A DNA stretch of 64,000 nt from Allantophomopsis cytisporea (Eukaryota; Ascomycota; Leotiomycetes; Phacidiales; Phacidiaceae): the NCBI GenBank assembly GCA_024752435.1, contig CP103029.1:496001-560000 (forward strand), in the 5' to 3' direction. Below, one piece after another: positions 1 through 10,089 of the stretch (within the stretch, counting starts at the first letter, position 1; every line of letters starts with the position of its first letter). Both the position numbers and the translations under genes were made by a program. The notes under the pieces were generated by a model. The model ran no database searches and was not told the origin of the DNA. It worked only from the letters and a program-made list of their open reading frames with translations.

Positions 1-1
1 T

Positions 2-535
2 AAAGAAACACCTGCTGCGGATTTCTGGAGAGCAGCATCGCTCTATCAAGATATAGCTTGGGCCCAAAGCAACAACAAAACCGCATTGTCTGATACGGTC
101 ATCATGAGCGAAACCAGAGGAAACCGCTCAAAGCTGACTTGGGACGCAATACATTTCTGTGGTCAGTTACATGGCACACATTATTCGTTCAGAATCTTGA
201 AGCAGATTCTAGGTGTTGTAAATTCATATGCAAAACAGCGAGACCTACCTGCTCCAGTAATCAAGCTACAGGCTGCGCTGGATGATTTGCCAGAAGTTGT
301 TGCGCTCTCAAGCATCCGAGAAGAGTCGGAAAATCTATCACGAGGTCATGATCTTGCCCGAGTCTCTGCCATCAAGACGATGTTGCATATTGAGGAGCCT
401 AAATCATCTGTTTCGTTGGTGCAAACGAAAAAAGCAGAGGGTAAGAAGAAGCGCAAAAGAAGGCAATCTGGATCTAATTTGGATACGGTGATCAAGAAAT
501 CTACAAATCCATTTGATCTCCTTGGTGATATGTGA
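2..535 (+). CDS. C-terminal part of a basic, probably nucleolar protein (5' truncated by window edge)
   Basis: An open frame runs from the first bases of the window to a TGA at 533-535, giving the last 177 residues; no start codon is needed because the gene begins outside. The visible part has a mostly helical segment followed by a strongly basic run (KKAEGKKKRKRR, about 30 residues from the end) and ends in NPFDLLGDM. A Lys/Arg block followed by a short acidic-hydrophobic tail is seen in several nucleolar RNA-processing proteins, including the fungal Nepro-like/RNase MRP protein families, and I suspect such a role, but no diagnostic motif is visible. It is followed by a 21-T homopolymer at 635-655. 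A poorly conserved hypothetical protein is equally possible. Confidence 0.55.
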   Translation, partial: KETPAADFWRAASLYQDIAWAQSNNKTALSDTVIMSETRGNRSKLTWDAIHFCGQLHGTHYSFRILKQILGVVNSYAKQRDLPAPVIKLQAALDDLPEVVALSSIREESENLSRGHDLARVSAIKTMLHIEEPKSSVSLVQTKKAEGKKKRKRRQSGSNLDTVIKKSTNPFDLLGDM

Positions 536-1380
536 AAGCGCACGATCGCGACAAGGCGTTATTCTTCAAGTCCATTTCCATTACTTGCACCATCTATAGC
601 CTTTACCACAGTATGGGTTGCGAATATGGCTGCATTTTTTTTTTTTTTTTTTTTTCTTCACTCAGCATAGTTTAGACTTGGCTACATCAGACGTATGCCA
701 GCAGTCATCAGGAGCACAACCCTAATACTCATGGGTTGGTGGAATTTCTAACTCACAAGAACTTTGATTTCATATTATTCTGGACAAGAAGACATGATGA
801 TTGTGTTACCTATAATAACTTTATGTTAGCTATGAAGAAAAGACAAAAGAAAAGAAACATATAGTTATCGATAATGCGATGGTTAGAATATGATTATGAT
901 TTGGGCGTACTTGAAATCTAGGAAAGTCTTTTTTGGCAGTAAACAAATTTGACTTGACTTTGACTCAATATTAATCATGACCATAACAACAGCACGGGTA
1001 TGAATTTCTCCTGTGAACCCAATGGTTCCTTGAAATATTAGTAAGTACATCAGGTTTATACATGCATGGAATTTTATAAATCGGTTAGTCACGTGTGATA
1101 TTCTAAAGTAGCAGAGTAAACTTAGAAATCAATAAGCTGCATAGCTGCACTGAGACCAGCCTGCACCATGCTCTAATTTTCAACACTTCTGTTGCATTAA
1201 CAGCTTTGCTAATCTGTCCATCCGTTAGTCATCCTCCTTCATGTTCCTTTCACTGACCAAATGTGTCATAACATGTACCAAGTTGGGGCCAAACCCCCAC
1301 CAAAGTGGATACCGTACCCCACCTTATCAATATGTAACATATTGTAAAATAATCAGCTTCAAATCATCCAATCAACAAGA
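536..1380. other. Gene-free spacer with poly-T tract
   Basis: AT-rich 3' flank of the preceding gene. It contains an uninterrupted T21 tract at 635-655 and no ORF with family resemblance. Confidence 0.6.
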
Positions 1381-1454
1381 TCTTCCATGGCGCAATTGGC
1401 TAGCGCGTCCGACTGTTAATCGGGAGGTTCACAGTTCAAGCCTGTGTGGGAGAG
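1381..1454 (+). tRNA. tRNA-Asn (anticodon GTT), no intron
   Basis: A 74-nt cloverleaf folds completely: acceptor TCTTCCA/TGGGAGA (7 pairs, one G-U), D stem GCGC/GCGC, anticodon stem TCCGA/TCGGG with loop CTGTTAA (anticodon GTT, Asn), T arm CACAG-TTCAAGC-CTGTG, discriminator G. A pol III-style T run (TTCTTTTT) follows within 15 nt. An identical copy lies inverted at 9226-9299. Confidence 0.97.
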
Positions 1455-1881
1455 ATCTTCTTTTTGAATTTTTGACAGATTGTAATCTTTTGGTGGTGTT
1501 ATGGAAGAGATGTAAGAGATGGATGGTCGTATGCTCTATATCCATATTTCATGCATACGGTTTTGCAAGAATAGTCAATCTAGATTCTAACGTACATAAT
1601 TCAGTATTACGTTTGAATGTTGTTGTTTTCAGTTGCACTTGACCTGTTTTACTATTAGTTTTTATAGTGTCGCTGGTTGGTGAGACATGGTTATGATGAT
1701 ATACATAGAAGGATATCTTATCCAGTTTCAACTGTAAGCACATTCATTGTATGCAGTCTTCCACATTCCATATTATCATTGTTTTGAGAAAGAAGTGTTC
1801 ACCGCTGGTTGCCTCAGCTTCTGAGGATATCATCTTGAAATAAGAAACAACTTGCAAGAAATCGAGGATTGGGTATTTTGT
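1455..1881. other. Gene-free spacer between tRNA-Asn and the HGH1 3' end
   Basis: No credible coding or RNA feature is seen apart from the tRNA terminator T run just after 1454. The right part should contain the HGH1 3' UTR. Confidence 0.5.
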
Positions 1882-3276
1882 CTAAACTTCTACAATCTTG
1901 TCGTCATCCTCATCCTCCTCCTCATCACTTTCTTCTTGGCTTGCCCAGTTTCCAGGTGAAGAGCTGCCAAACGGCTTGGGTGTGCTGCCAAAGGGCTTTC
2001 CGTTCGCATTGGGGACTCTAGCCAGCTGACTCATTCCAGCGTCAACCTTCTCCTCTCCTTCTTCATCTCTCATGAGAACCTGCACAAGCCTCTCGCAGGC
2101 TTCTCGGACACCGTCGTGCTCCACTTGCAAGTGTAATTCTCTAATGATCGGATACACTTTAATTTCTCTAAGTTGATCTCGTCCTTCGCGTGTTGTTGTA
2201 AGCAACATGAGGGTCTCGACATGTGCTTGAATAACCGTCGGATCATTGTCTCGTTCCTTGTCTGGTGGTAAGAGTTGGAGATCTGGAAGCATAGAAAGCA
2301 TATCCTCCTCATCGTATTCCTCACTGCCCATAAGCGGAAGAAGGATATACGGAAGAATTCCAATCTCTTCTTCTGAAAGATATGCGGGGTGTGTTGGAAT
2401 ATCAAATGCCACATTCTTGATTGTAGATGCGACACCTTTTCGTCGGACGTCTGACTTATGCTCTGTGAAGACGGTCATCTTCGTAAGTGGTACCACGCCA
2501 TCGTATTCTTGCTTGGTTGCAAAGTATTTTCGTCCTTCTTCGTGCTTTGCAATATCAGCAAAGAGGTATGCGAGGTAGTCGAAGTCGGCTTTCGCGTTGT
2601 AGGTGCCGTCTGCGCCCCTCACGAACAGATCAAGAAGTTGATCAAGTGCCTTGGTGGAGGTTAAGTCTTTCGGCGCTGGACGCTCCATGGTTATAATTCG
2701 TTTTAGATCATCGTACTTGGCCAGATTCGCAAGAAGCATTGCGATCTCATTGGCGTTAGGTTCCTTGGGATTCTGTGCGCATAGTCATTAGTTTTATTCT
2801 GAATTTGACAACGAGGAAGAGAGCTTACTGAAACTCGGAAGAGAAGCATTTCCAAGAACCTGTCATCGACTGCAAGATGCTTCAGGATTTCTGGGTCGTC
2901 CGCCAAGTTAATGAGCATTGTTAAGGCATTTTTTGCTATTTGCTGAGGTAAGCGTTAGTTCGCCGTGCTCTGAAGAGATGTTATATATCGCAACATACTT
3001 CGTAGTCTCGTACAAGGAGTTGTAAATCCCTCACGGGCATTAATTGATCGGCTTTGAAAATTTTGGGGTCTGAGAGGGAGTATGGCACCAGGTTTTCGAC
3101 GGCTGTATTGGTATCAGCATTTACATCGATAAAATATTCTTCGAGCGTTGTCTTACCAACTTGTCGAATCTGGGTGTTACCATGGTGAATAAATTCCACA
3201 AGCTACCATGTATATTAGCTAATAGTTCTACCCATGACATTCATCAGCTACTCACCTCCTCAAGTTCTGTTGGCAT
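1882..3276 (-). CDS. HGH1: HGH1-like armadillo protein, eEF2 folding factor
   Basis: Four exons on the minus strand: 3276-3256, 3202-2999, 2942-2829 and 2772-1882, giving 409 residues. All joins keep frame and use GT-AG sites (GTGAG, GTATGT, GTAAGC donors). The protein starts MPTELEELVEF and has the alpha-helical, armadillo-like DUF383/DUF384 layout of Hgh1: an N-terminal repeat (IRQVGKTTLEEY), the NALTMLINLADDPE block, the EIAMLLANLAKYDDL block, then the DUF384 half with ERLVQVLM near the end. The C-terminus is a Ser/Glu/Asp-rich acidic tail ending DDDKIVEV. In yeast, Hgh1 acts in the cytosol, bringing elongation factor eEF2 to the CCT chaperonin. It shares a short divergent promoter with the ribosome-biogenesis gene bystin, so co-regulation with translation genes is likely (inference). 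Confidence 0.9.
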
Positions 3277-3511
3277 TTTGGAAGATAAGTATTTAACTGT
3301 TTAGCTGACGTAGCTAAGAAGAAATATATTTCTTGGAGGGGTGTTTATCGACTTATCTTAGCGTCGGCATATGCCGCACACTTTATCGCAACTTTTCTGA
3401 TAATTCCCCATCCACGAGCCTAACTTTTTCTGCCGGGGAGAATTGATTTGAAGCAGCTGCCAACTCCAAGAACTCGTCGAACTTTTGCAGATTTCGACAA
3501 CTAAAACAATA
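3277..3511. promoter_or_regulatory. Divergent promoter region HGH1 / bystin
   Basis: Only 235 bp separate the two start codons, which face away from each other. I see no clear TATA box. The short spacer suggests one shared nucleosome-free region serving two translation-related genes (inference). Confidence 0.6.
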
Positions 3512-5028
3512 ATGCCGAAAGCCACAACACCAGTCGCAGTTTCGCGACAAGCTCGCCGACACAATCCTCTCGAGGATGATCTCGTTGCGACCGGACCTCT
3601 GCGCGAAAAATCCGGCAAGCGGAAATCTAGACATGAGATTCAGGAAGATGAGAAATTCGTCGATTCGAAGGCGTCGCGAAAGATCTTGAAGATTGGTCAA
3701 GAGCTCGCCGACGAGGACCAGGCCGAGAACAGGCCTGAGCAACAGAACTCGGCGTTCAATTTCGAGTCCCGATTTGGTGGCGGCGAAGAGGAAGAGGAGG
3801 AGAACTTTGAGAACGACGATGCCTGGGGTGACGAAGATGAGGTCGTGGAGGAAGTGGAAATTGATCCAGAAGATCTGGAGACCTACAGCAAATTTTTCCC
3901 AACGGAAGAAGATTCAGCAGCTGTCTTACGAAAAGGCGCCTTCTTTGGAGGTGCAGATGAGCCGGAGGAAGAAGGCCAAGGAGGAACTAATCTGGCCGAT
4001 TTGATTCTCCAAAGAATTGCCGAGCATGAGGCCATGCAGGCAAGGAAGGATGGTGGTCTCCCAGAGCCAGGACCAATTGATGAGGAGTACGAACTTCCAC
4101 CCAAGGTAGTTGAGGTATACACAAAGTAAGTAAATAAAGATATCTCGTAGCATATGGCTGCTAACCGTTTCGTAGAATCGGCTTGTTCTTGTCTCGCTAT
4201 AAGTCTGGGAAGCTCCCAAAGCCGTTCAAGATTCTTCCGACCGTTCCACATTGGGAAGATATCCTCGATGTAACCCGCCCTGAGAGCTGGTCTACGAACG
4301 CTTGCTATGAAGCCACGAAGATCTTTATCTCCAGTACACCAATCGTTGCACAGCGTTTCATGGAGATGGTCCTTCTCCCAAGAGTTCAACTTGATATTGA
4401 AGAGACGAAGAAGCTCAATGTTCATCTCTTCAATGCTCTCAAGAAGGGTCTTTACAAGCCTGCAGCTTGGTTCAAGGGCTTCCTTTTCCCTCTTATCAAT
4501 GACAATCGCTGCACACTTCGTCACGCACATATTATCTCCGCTGTCCTAGTTCGTGTCTCCATCCCAGTACTTCATTCCGCAGCTGCTCTCAAGGGTCTCT
4601 GTGATATTGCTGCTCAGGAATCCTCTCCAGAGTCTGAAAAGACTGGAGCCACCAATGTCTTCATCAAGGCTCTCCTCGAAAAGAAGTACGCTCTTCCATA
4701 CCAGGTCATTGATTCTCTCGTCTTCCATTTCCTCAGATGGAAAGTTGCAGATCAAACCATGAATGTCGATGGTGCGGCGGCCGCCAGGGCAAATGCTATC
4801 AAATTACCTGTCATTTGGCATCAAAGTCTTCTCGCCTTCGCTCAAAGATATAGAAACGACATCACTGAAGATCAGAGAGAAGCACTTCTTGACCTTTTGT
4901 TGACAAAGGGACACGCTTCCATCGGTCCTGAGATCAGAAGAGAATTGCTGGAGGGGAGAGGACGCGGCGTAATGCTTGAGCCAGAGGCACCTGGCAATGG
5001 TGGAGATGATACCATGATGATGGACTAG
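3512..5028 (+). CDS. ENP1: Bystin / Enp1, 40S ribosomal subunit biogenesis factor
   Basis: Two exons, 3512-4125 and 4176-5028, encode 488 residues. The 50-nt intron has a GTAAGT donor, a CTAAC branch point and a CGTAG acceptor, and splits a Lys codon. The start is the ATG of MPKATTPVAV, the first Met in the frame. The N-terminal third is charged and acidic (GGGEEEEEENFENDD, DEVVEEVEIDPEDLE). The Bystin domain follows from about residue 190 to 470, recognisable by the GLFLSRYKSGKLPKPFKILP, FNALKKGLYKPAAWFKGFLF and MNVDGAAAARAN-type segments. Enp1 is a nucleolar and pre-40S component required for 18S rRNA maturation at the A0, A1 and A2 sites and for export. The length matches the family. The gene is divergent from HGH1. 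Confidence 0.97.
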
Positions 5029-5494
5029 GGAGGATTTACTTAGAATTTGATTCTAGTCGTGCGTTTCTGTAAGGCGTTCTAGGATGGGTATGGAGTCACA
5101 AAATTATGTCTATATTTCATATTTAGATTTCAGTATGCTATTCACCCAACTGAAAATATATCTTCCCCACATCTTCCACAGTTTGATGTCAAGTGACCAA
5201 GGTTTGCTAGGTTCGAGCACTTAACCTTCATGCGCAAATGCAAAGCTGATCGGTAGACTCAAGAATGTCACGAGTCCCCTTACCCCTCGAGATACAGCGA
5301 TGTATAGTCATTGAGCGAGACGAGTTCTATCGCAGCGTATAGTACCATGATGCCACAGGCTCGGAATGAGTATTTTGCATAGTTGGTTTATTGATCACCC
5401 AGAGAGAAGCTCTCTCAAAAGTGCTAGTAGGAGTAGTAGTAGTAGTAGTAGTAGTATACATGAATTGTAGGGGCCGAAGTTCGTATTTCTTATT
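5029..5494. other. Spacer between convergent genes, with (AGT)n microsatellite
   Basis: This is the 3' UTR space of bystin and of the convergent rhodopsin-domain gene. A trinucleotide microsatellite (AGT/TAG units, one interruption) occupies about 5425-5456. Nothing else is seen. Confidence 0.6.
5425..5456. repeat. (AGT)n microsatellite
   Basis: About ten consecutive TAG/AGT units with one GGAG interruption lie just past the 3' end of the minus-strand rhodopsin-domain gene. Confidence 0.9.
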
Positions 5495-6704
5495 TCAGAA
5501 CTGTTCACTTCTCGGGTGAGCATCCACTCGAAAGCTCTCCACTTCCAAAGCCAGTGTCGTATCGGACATGTGCCTTTCTTCATGTTCGGACTCAGGTTCG
5601 TTTCGGAAATTCGCAAAAGGTGCGTATGGAGTACTGCCTCCTATAGTCGTGGATATCGATGTAAGTTTTTCGAATAGTGGTTTAAGCGCCAAGCAAGAAA
5701 CACAAATACTACTGGCTGCAATCTCTATGTGAGACCAGGTGATAACACTAACATCTGTCCCTAAAACATAGTCAGAATACTAGTTGTAGTAATATAAATC
5801 TTGCCTGATAGGTTGTACTTACACGTAAAGTCAACATCCAGAGTCGCACTCTCCCCCGCAATAAGCCGCATAATAACTGCTAGAACGACTACCCAGCTGA
5901 AAACTACAATACCGATGGTCGCCTTCTTCTTCCATGGCATATGGAGCTGTACAACTTTCGGGATAATAATTGAAGTCAGCCAAACATCGACAATGATGTT
6001 TAGAGCGCTGCAAGCGTAATACATTGAGTGCATAACCTTCGAACAGGTTTGCGATTGATAGTTGTCAAAATGGGTGCAGAGTATGGATAAAGGATATTGG
6101 CGGTCGTATATATGAAAATTAGAGCTATAGTGAGTTTGAGAAGGATACTGAGGTAGGTTTGATGGAAGATGCGGAGGTAAAAAATGCAAGTTGAAATTTT
6201 TAGAGCGCCGATAGTGGACTAATACGTTAAAATTATGGTTATGAGTAGCTTTTCAAGCATCTTGCTGTCGTCGATAGAGGTTTCAAGAGCAATATCGTAT
6301 GTATGATGTCCGAGGCCATATTGGGTACACAAGTACGTGCCGATTGAGCATGCCAGATAACTTAACTGAGGTATATCAGTACCAGAACGGAATTTGATTT
6401 GGATTTGAGTTTGGAATATGTTACCCAAGCAAGAACCAAAAAGTTATCATCTAGTCCCCGGGATTTGGTCATAGATACTCGGACATATACTCGGCAGAAG
6501 AATAAGAATATAGCTAGCGCTTGTAAAGAAAACACAATTGCTAGAACCTCTGGGACTCGGCTGTCTCCTTTGACCTGCAGAAGAATTAGCTAAAGTACAT
6601 AAAGAGATTTGAGTCAATGTACGTCTGTTAATTGACGAGCTTCAACAACTCTATCCACGGTCCCGAGGAGTATGGAGCGTGTAACCCCGCCCATTGCTAT
6701 CCAT
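5495..6704 (-). pseudogene. Rhodopsin-domain (PTH11/SAT4-like) integral membrane protein, apparently disrupted
   Basis: Exon remnants can be read on the minus strand: an uncertain first exon (ATG at 6704 or 6694), then 6574-6425, 6365-5823 and 5760-5495. Segments match the fungal seven-helix rhodopsin-domain family in order: IFLFFCRVYVRVSMTKSRGL, then YGLGHHTYDI, ALKISTCIFYLRIF, ALNIIVDVWL, IGIVVFSWVVVLAVIMRLI and TWTDVSVITWSHIEIAASSI, with a hydrophilic tail ending at 5495. Two lesions interrupt this: an in-frame TAG at 6219-6221 directly before the conserved ALKIS helix, and a +1/-1 shift between that helix (to about 6105) and the following one. A 101-nt GT-AG pair (6225 to 6125) would bypass both lesions but deletes the conserved FYLRIF helix, so I favour a young pseudogene. 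Members are plasma-membrane receptors or sensors of mostly unknown ligand. Confidence 0.65.
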
Positions 6705-9225
6705 CAAGACTCTTGTATCCAAAGACTAAGAATATCTATAAAAAGCTGGCTGCGGAATTTAGATTTTGATCACTTAGGGAAGGAAACTTATATAAGCTGG
6801 GTTTAAGAAGTCCAGTACTAGGGTGATACCAATGGGATATCCGGATATTGAACCTTCTCCCACGTATAGCTTCGAAGCTTGGTGTGAGTGTAACCAAACG
6901 TCCGGCCTTGAGCCTTATCCGCAGATGGAAACACAACAGTTAAATATAAACATCTTTGTATAGACATACGGTGAGTTCGTCACAGGTGCACGGTTTGTGT
7001 TTATATAGCTGTGATCCCTACTTTGGTAACTTAATACTCTTGCAAACTGGTCACTTGCGGTTAAGACAAGGGTCGCTTTTTGATGTGAGGATAGAATACG
7101 TGATGACTGGTTCTCGCCTCCGCTTGTCTCTTCACATTTTCTTCCCATGAGGTTTTCCATCACCTAGCTCTGTTCATAGTTGTATCTATTAGGCCCCCTG
7201 TCATTTCGGCTGGCAGGAGTCATCTGTTGTGGCTTTCGTGTGAAGCGTTACTTCATCCACAATACTTTTTTTATCTACTAACCGATTACTCCAAGCCTCT
7301 GGCTCTTTTCACACACTTCGAAATTCAGCAATTATTTATTTTCACAGAATTGAAGTTGTCAAGTGCCAGATCCTCAAATCCTGAGCCGGCAACGCCAGGT
7401 TCGGCTTGTTGCTAGTCGACTACTGCCCGCTGTTTGCGGCCTGCCGTTTGCAGCCACATACAACCGTGGGTGCCAGTGCCGATACCAAGGAACAACGATA
7501 TTTGGGATATCTCTAAAATACCTACTACGTACTATCTAAGATTCTGTAAATTCCATCATATTGTATCGATCCTGACGTCTATCAATTCTCGTGTCCAGAT
7601 AAAACCTCCGGTGACACCAAAAATATATGTGACGGCGATATTGACTTTCCCATGGGACCAAAGAAGCTTTAGAAAGCTCAGTACCGGAGCAAGTCTCGAG
7701 ATATTGGCGAATGATGATCGCCAGCTCACCTGCCAAGACGGTCATCACAATGGAAAGATCGGAAAAAGTTTTCCAAATAATACCACGAAGATCTTCCAAG
7801 CACTCGGGAAGCTTTGTTACAAGGTACTCGGGTGTTGATCTTTATCCGGCATTTGAATTTCTAGGTGCGGCCTTTGTACCAAGACTTGTACAACAAGCCT
7901 CTTTGTGGGGCAGAAATACCTTCAGTGATGCCGATACAGATAGGACCTTAGATCGACCACAAAGCTATAGGAGCCTGTGCTTGCTTCGTGACTGTTAGCA
8001 CTGGGACAATAAGAAGTCGTTGTTTTCTGAAGTCTCAAACTGAACCCTATAGCTGCACTAAAGCTCTCATGCCGTTCAAAAAGCTTCGTAATAACTTCGA
8101 TTGATGATTTCACTAAGTCTGGAGCTTCTGATGATTCTTCCCGCGTTTATTTTTTTGGTGTAACATGAGCTACATAATTCAACTCAGTCAAGTGTCCCAT
8201 TGCCATCGTTTCATTCTCATTGCAGACCTTGAATATTGCCACTATGGTGATCGTCAACTGCGCTATCAACTTCCTACGTATATAAGCATAAGATCTTAAA
8301 ATAAAGGTTTTAGCGCGGAGACGTTATCTGCATACCTAGGCATATCTAATCTTGAGCTTTGAAGATATGCATCAGCGACATCTTATATACACGCCTTTTT
8401 TAGTTCAACATGAACTTGGCTTCCCTATTCTGTAATGAAAAGACTCGGCCACGGAGGTTTCTTGAGATGATTGAGCTTTCTGAACTGGATTTGCCCACCT
8501 AGCAAGACAGAACCTAAGAACCTATAGAAAGCGTGATTTAGATGGGACTTACTTAGACATGTTCAATAGATCCAGAGTCACAAGAGCAGCGAGTCGGATG
8601 TTTCCTACGATGTCTATTGTCAGATGTTTTATTTTTGTTTCTATTCTTTTGGCCTCTTATAAGCATTAAAGGGACATAACGTCGAATTGAGTTGGCATTG
8701 TGCTGATATTGCGAGTAGGGGAGATAGAGCAAGCGCAATGTCGACAGAAGACTCTTGATGGGAGGAATAGAGATACAACCAGATGGGTAGTGGTGGATAG
8801 AAGTAATTGGGACAAGTGAGTTACCAACGAGGGCAAATTGAAATATCTATGGGCTTTTAAGAGGCCAATGGTAAAGATTGGTATGGAATGGGGCATAAGA
8901 CATACGGATATAGGTATGGCTCCTTAAGTGATATTAAAAATGGACAGTCTTCGCCTTTAAGCTCCTACGATACTTGTTTCGGAAGAATTGATCAATTTCA
9001 AAAGTGCAGCTTTTGCAAGTTCTCAGAGTATGTTCTTAAAGATCCACGGAGTCTGATCTCCCTTGAAATGGCAGACTCATGCAGCGTCTCGCTTAACTAT
9101 TTTCAAAAGGAAGCAAAACAAACAGAAGGCCAATTCCATCATGACTAATGACACATTATCAGCACTTCAGACAAAACCAGAGCAAAAGTAATGACATTTC
9201 GTGGAAATGACAAAAAAGAATTGAT
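6705..9225. other. Gene-poor AT-rich stretch with short unassigned reading frames
   Basis: About 2.5 kb without a convincing gene. Two short minus-strand frames (7799-7536, containing a hydrophobic FSDLSIVMTVLAGELAIII segment, and 8113-7922) could be exons or decayed remnants of one gene, but I could not join them into a model or assign a family. No terminal inverted repeats or transposase motifs were seen. Confidence 0.4.
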
Positions 9226-9299
9226 CTCTCCCACACAGGCTTGAACTGTGAACCTCCCGATTAACAGTCGGACGCGCTAGCCAATTGCGCCATGGAAGA
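9226..9299 (-). tRNA. tRNA-Asn (anticodon GTT), second identical copy
   Basis: The reverse complement of 9226-9299 is identical over all 74 nt to the tRNA-Asn at 1381-1454, including discriminator G. The flanks differ, but the downstream side again has a T run (TTCTTTTTTG). The two copies are in inverted orientation about 7.8 kb apart. Confidence 0.97.
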
Positions 9300-10089
9300 C
9301 CAGGTAATTGTTGAACAATGGCTGCTTATTTTGCTTTCTATTACTTAACAGTAAGAAGCACAGTCGTATACCCACACTGGTATTCACAGTACATAAATTT
9401 GAACCTCTTTTTCAAAAATAACACAGGTCCTACAATGTACACATTACGTACTTACTGGTGAAAAGTTTGAGGCCCAACCGTTGTTGCTTTTGTCTGACAT
9501 ATATCTCAAATATACGCTTTGTATCTCTCTTTTCACAGTTGATACTTCTGATAAGATTGTCTGTACAATCCCTGATCCATTATGTTCAGCGAAATCAACT
9601 ACCAACCCATCTATTTAAGCCAACCCAAAATATCGGACTATTGAATCAGTCATAAAAACAACTCATCTCATTATCGTTGAGATCCATTTGTTTTAGCAGG
9701 TACACGCCAACATACCATACGGATGTCCTCGAAAAGATAATATGGACGGATGTCTACAATATTTCATTATGAAATGTGAGCCACACGAAGCAGTTATGCA
9801 TTCACGCAAGTTCATAAAGCATCACAGCAAAACAGCCCACAACACAAGAAATCTATAATACCATTCTTTCTAAAAACACAACGCAGAAGAGCTTTACCAA
9901 AACCCAAAACAAAGAGGCACAATGCAAGGCATTGCAAGCAATCCAGCAATTAATTCATTTGAAAAGCGCCCCCCAACCCAATTATACAGTTGGCCAAAAA
10001 CAACAACAGGAAAATCAGTCAGCAGAAGAAAAAAGTTATCAGTGACAAGCCGGTCCCCAACCCCATTTACGCATGCATCAATTCATTCG
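9300..10089. other. Spacer downstream of FAS2
   Basis: Noncoding, AT-rich sequence between tRNA-Asn and the FAS2 stop codon. The right-hand part should hold the FAS2 3' UTR. No further feature is seen. Confidence 0.5.

Noticed and set aside
5180..5230. GGTTCGAGC-like T-loop motif near 5211 as a tRNA
   Set aside because: No acceptor or anticodon stem can be paired around it.
6125..6225. Intron that would rescue the rhodopsin-domain gene
   Set aside because: It would remove the conserved FYLRIF transmembrane helix; kept only as an alternative to the pseudogene reading.
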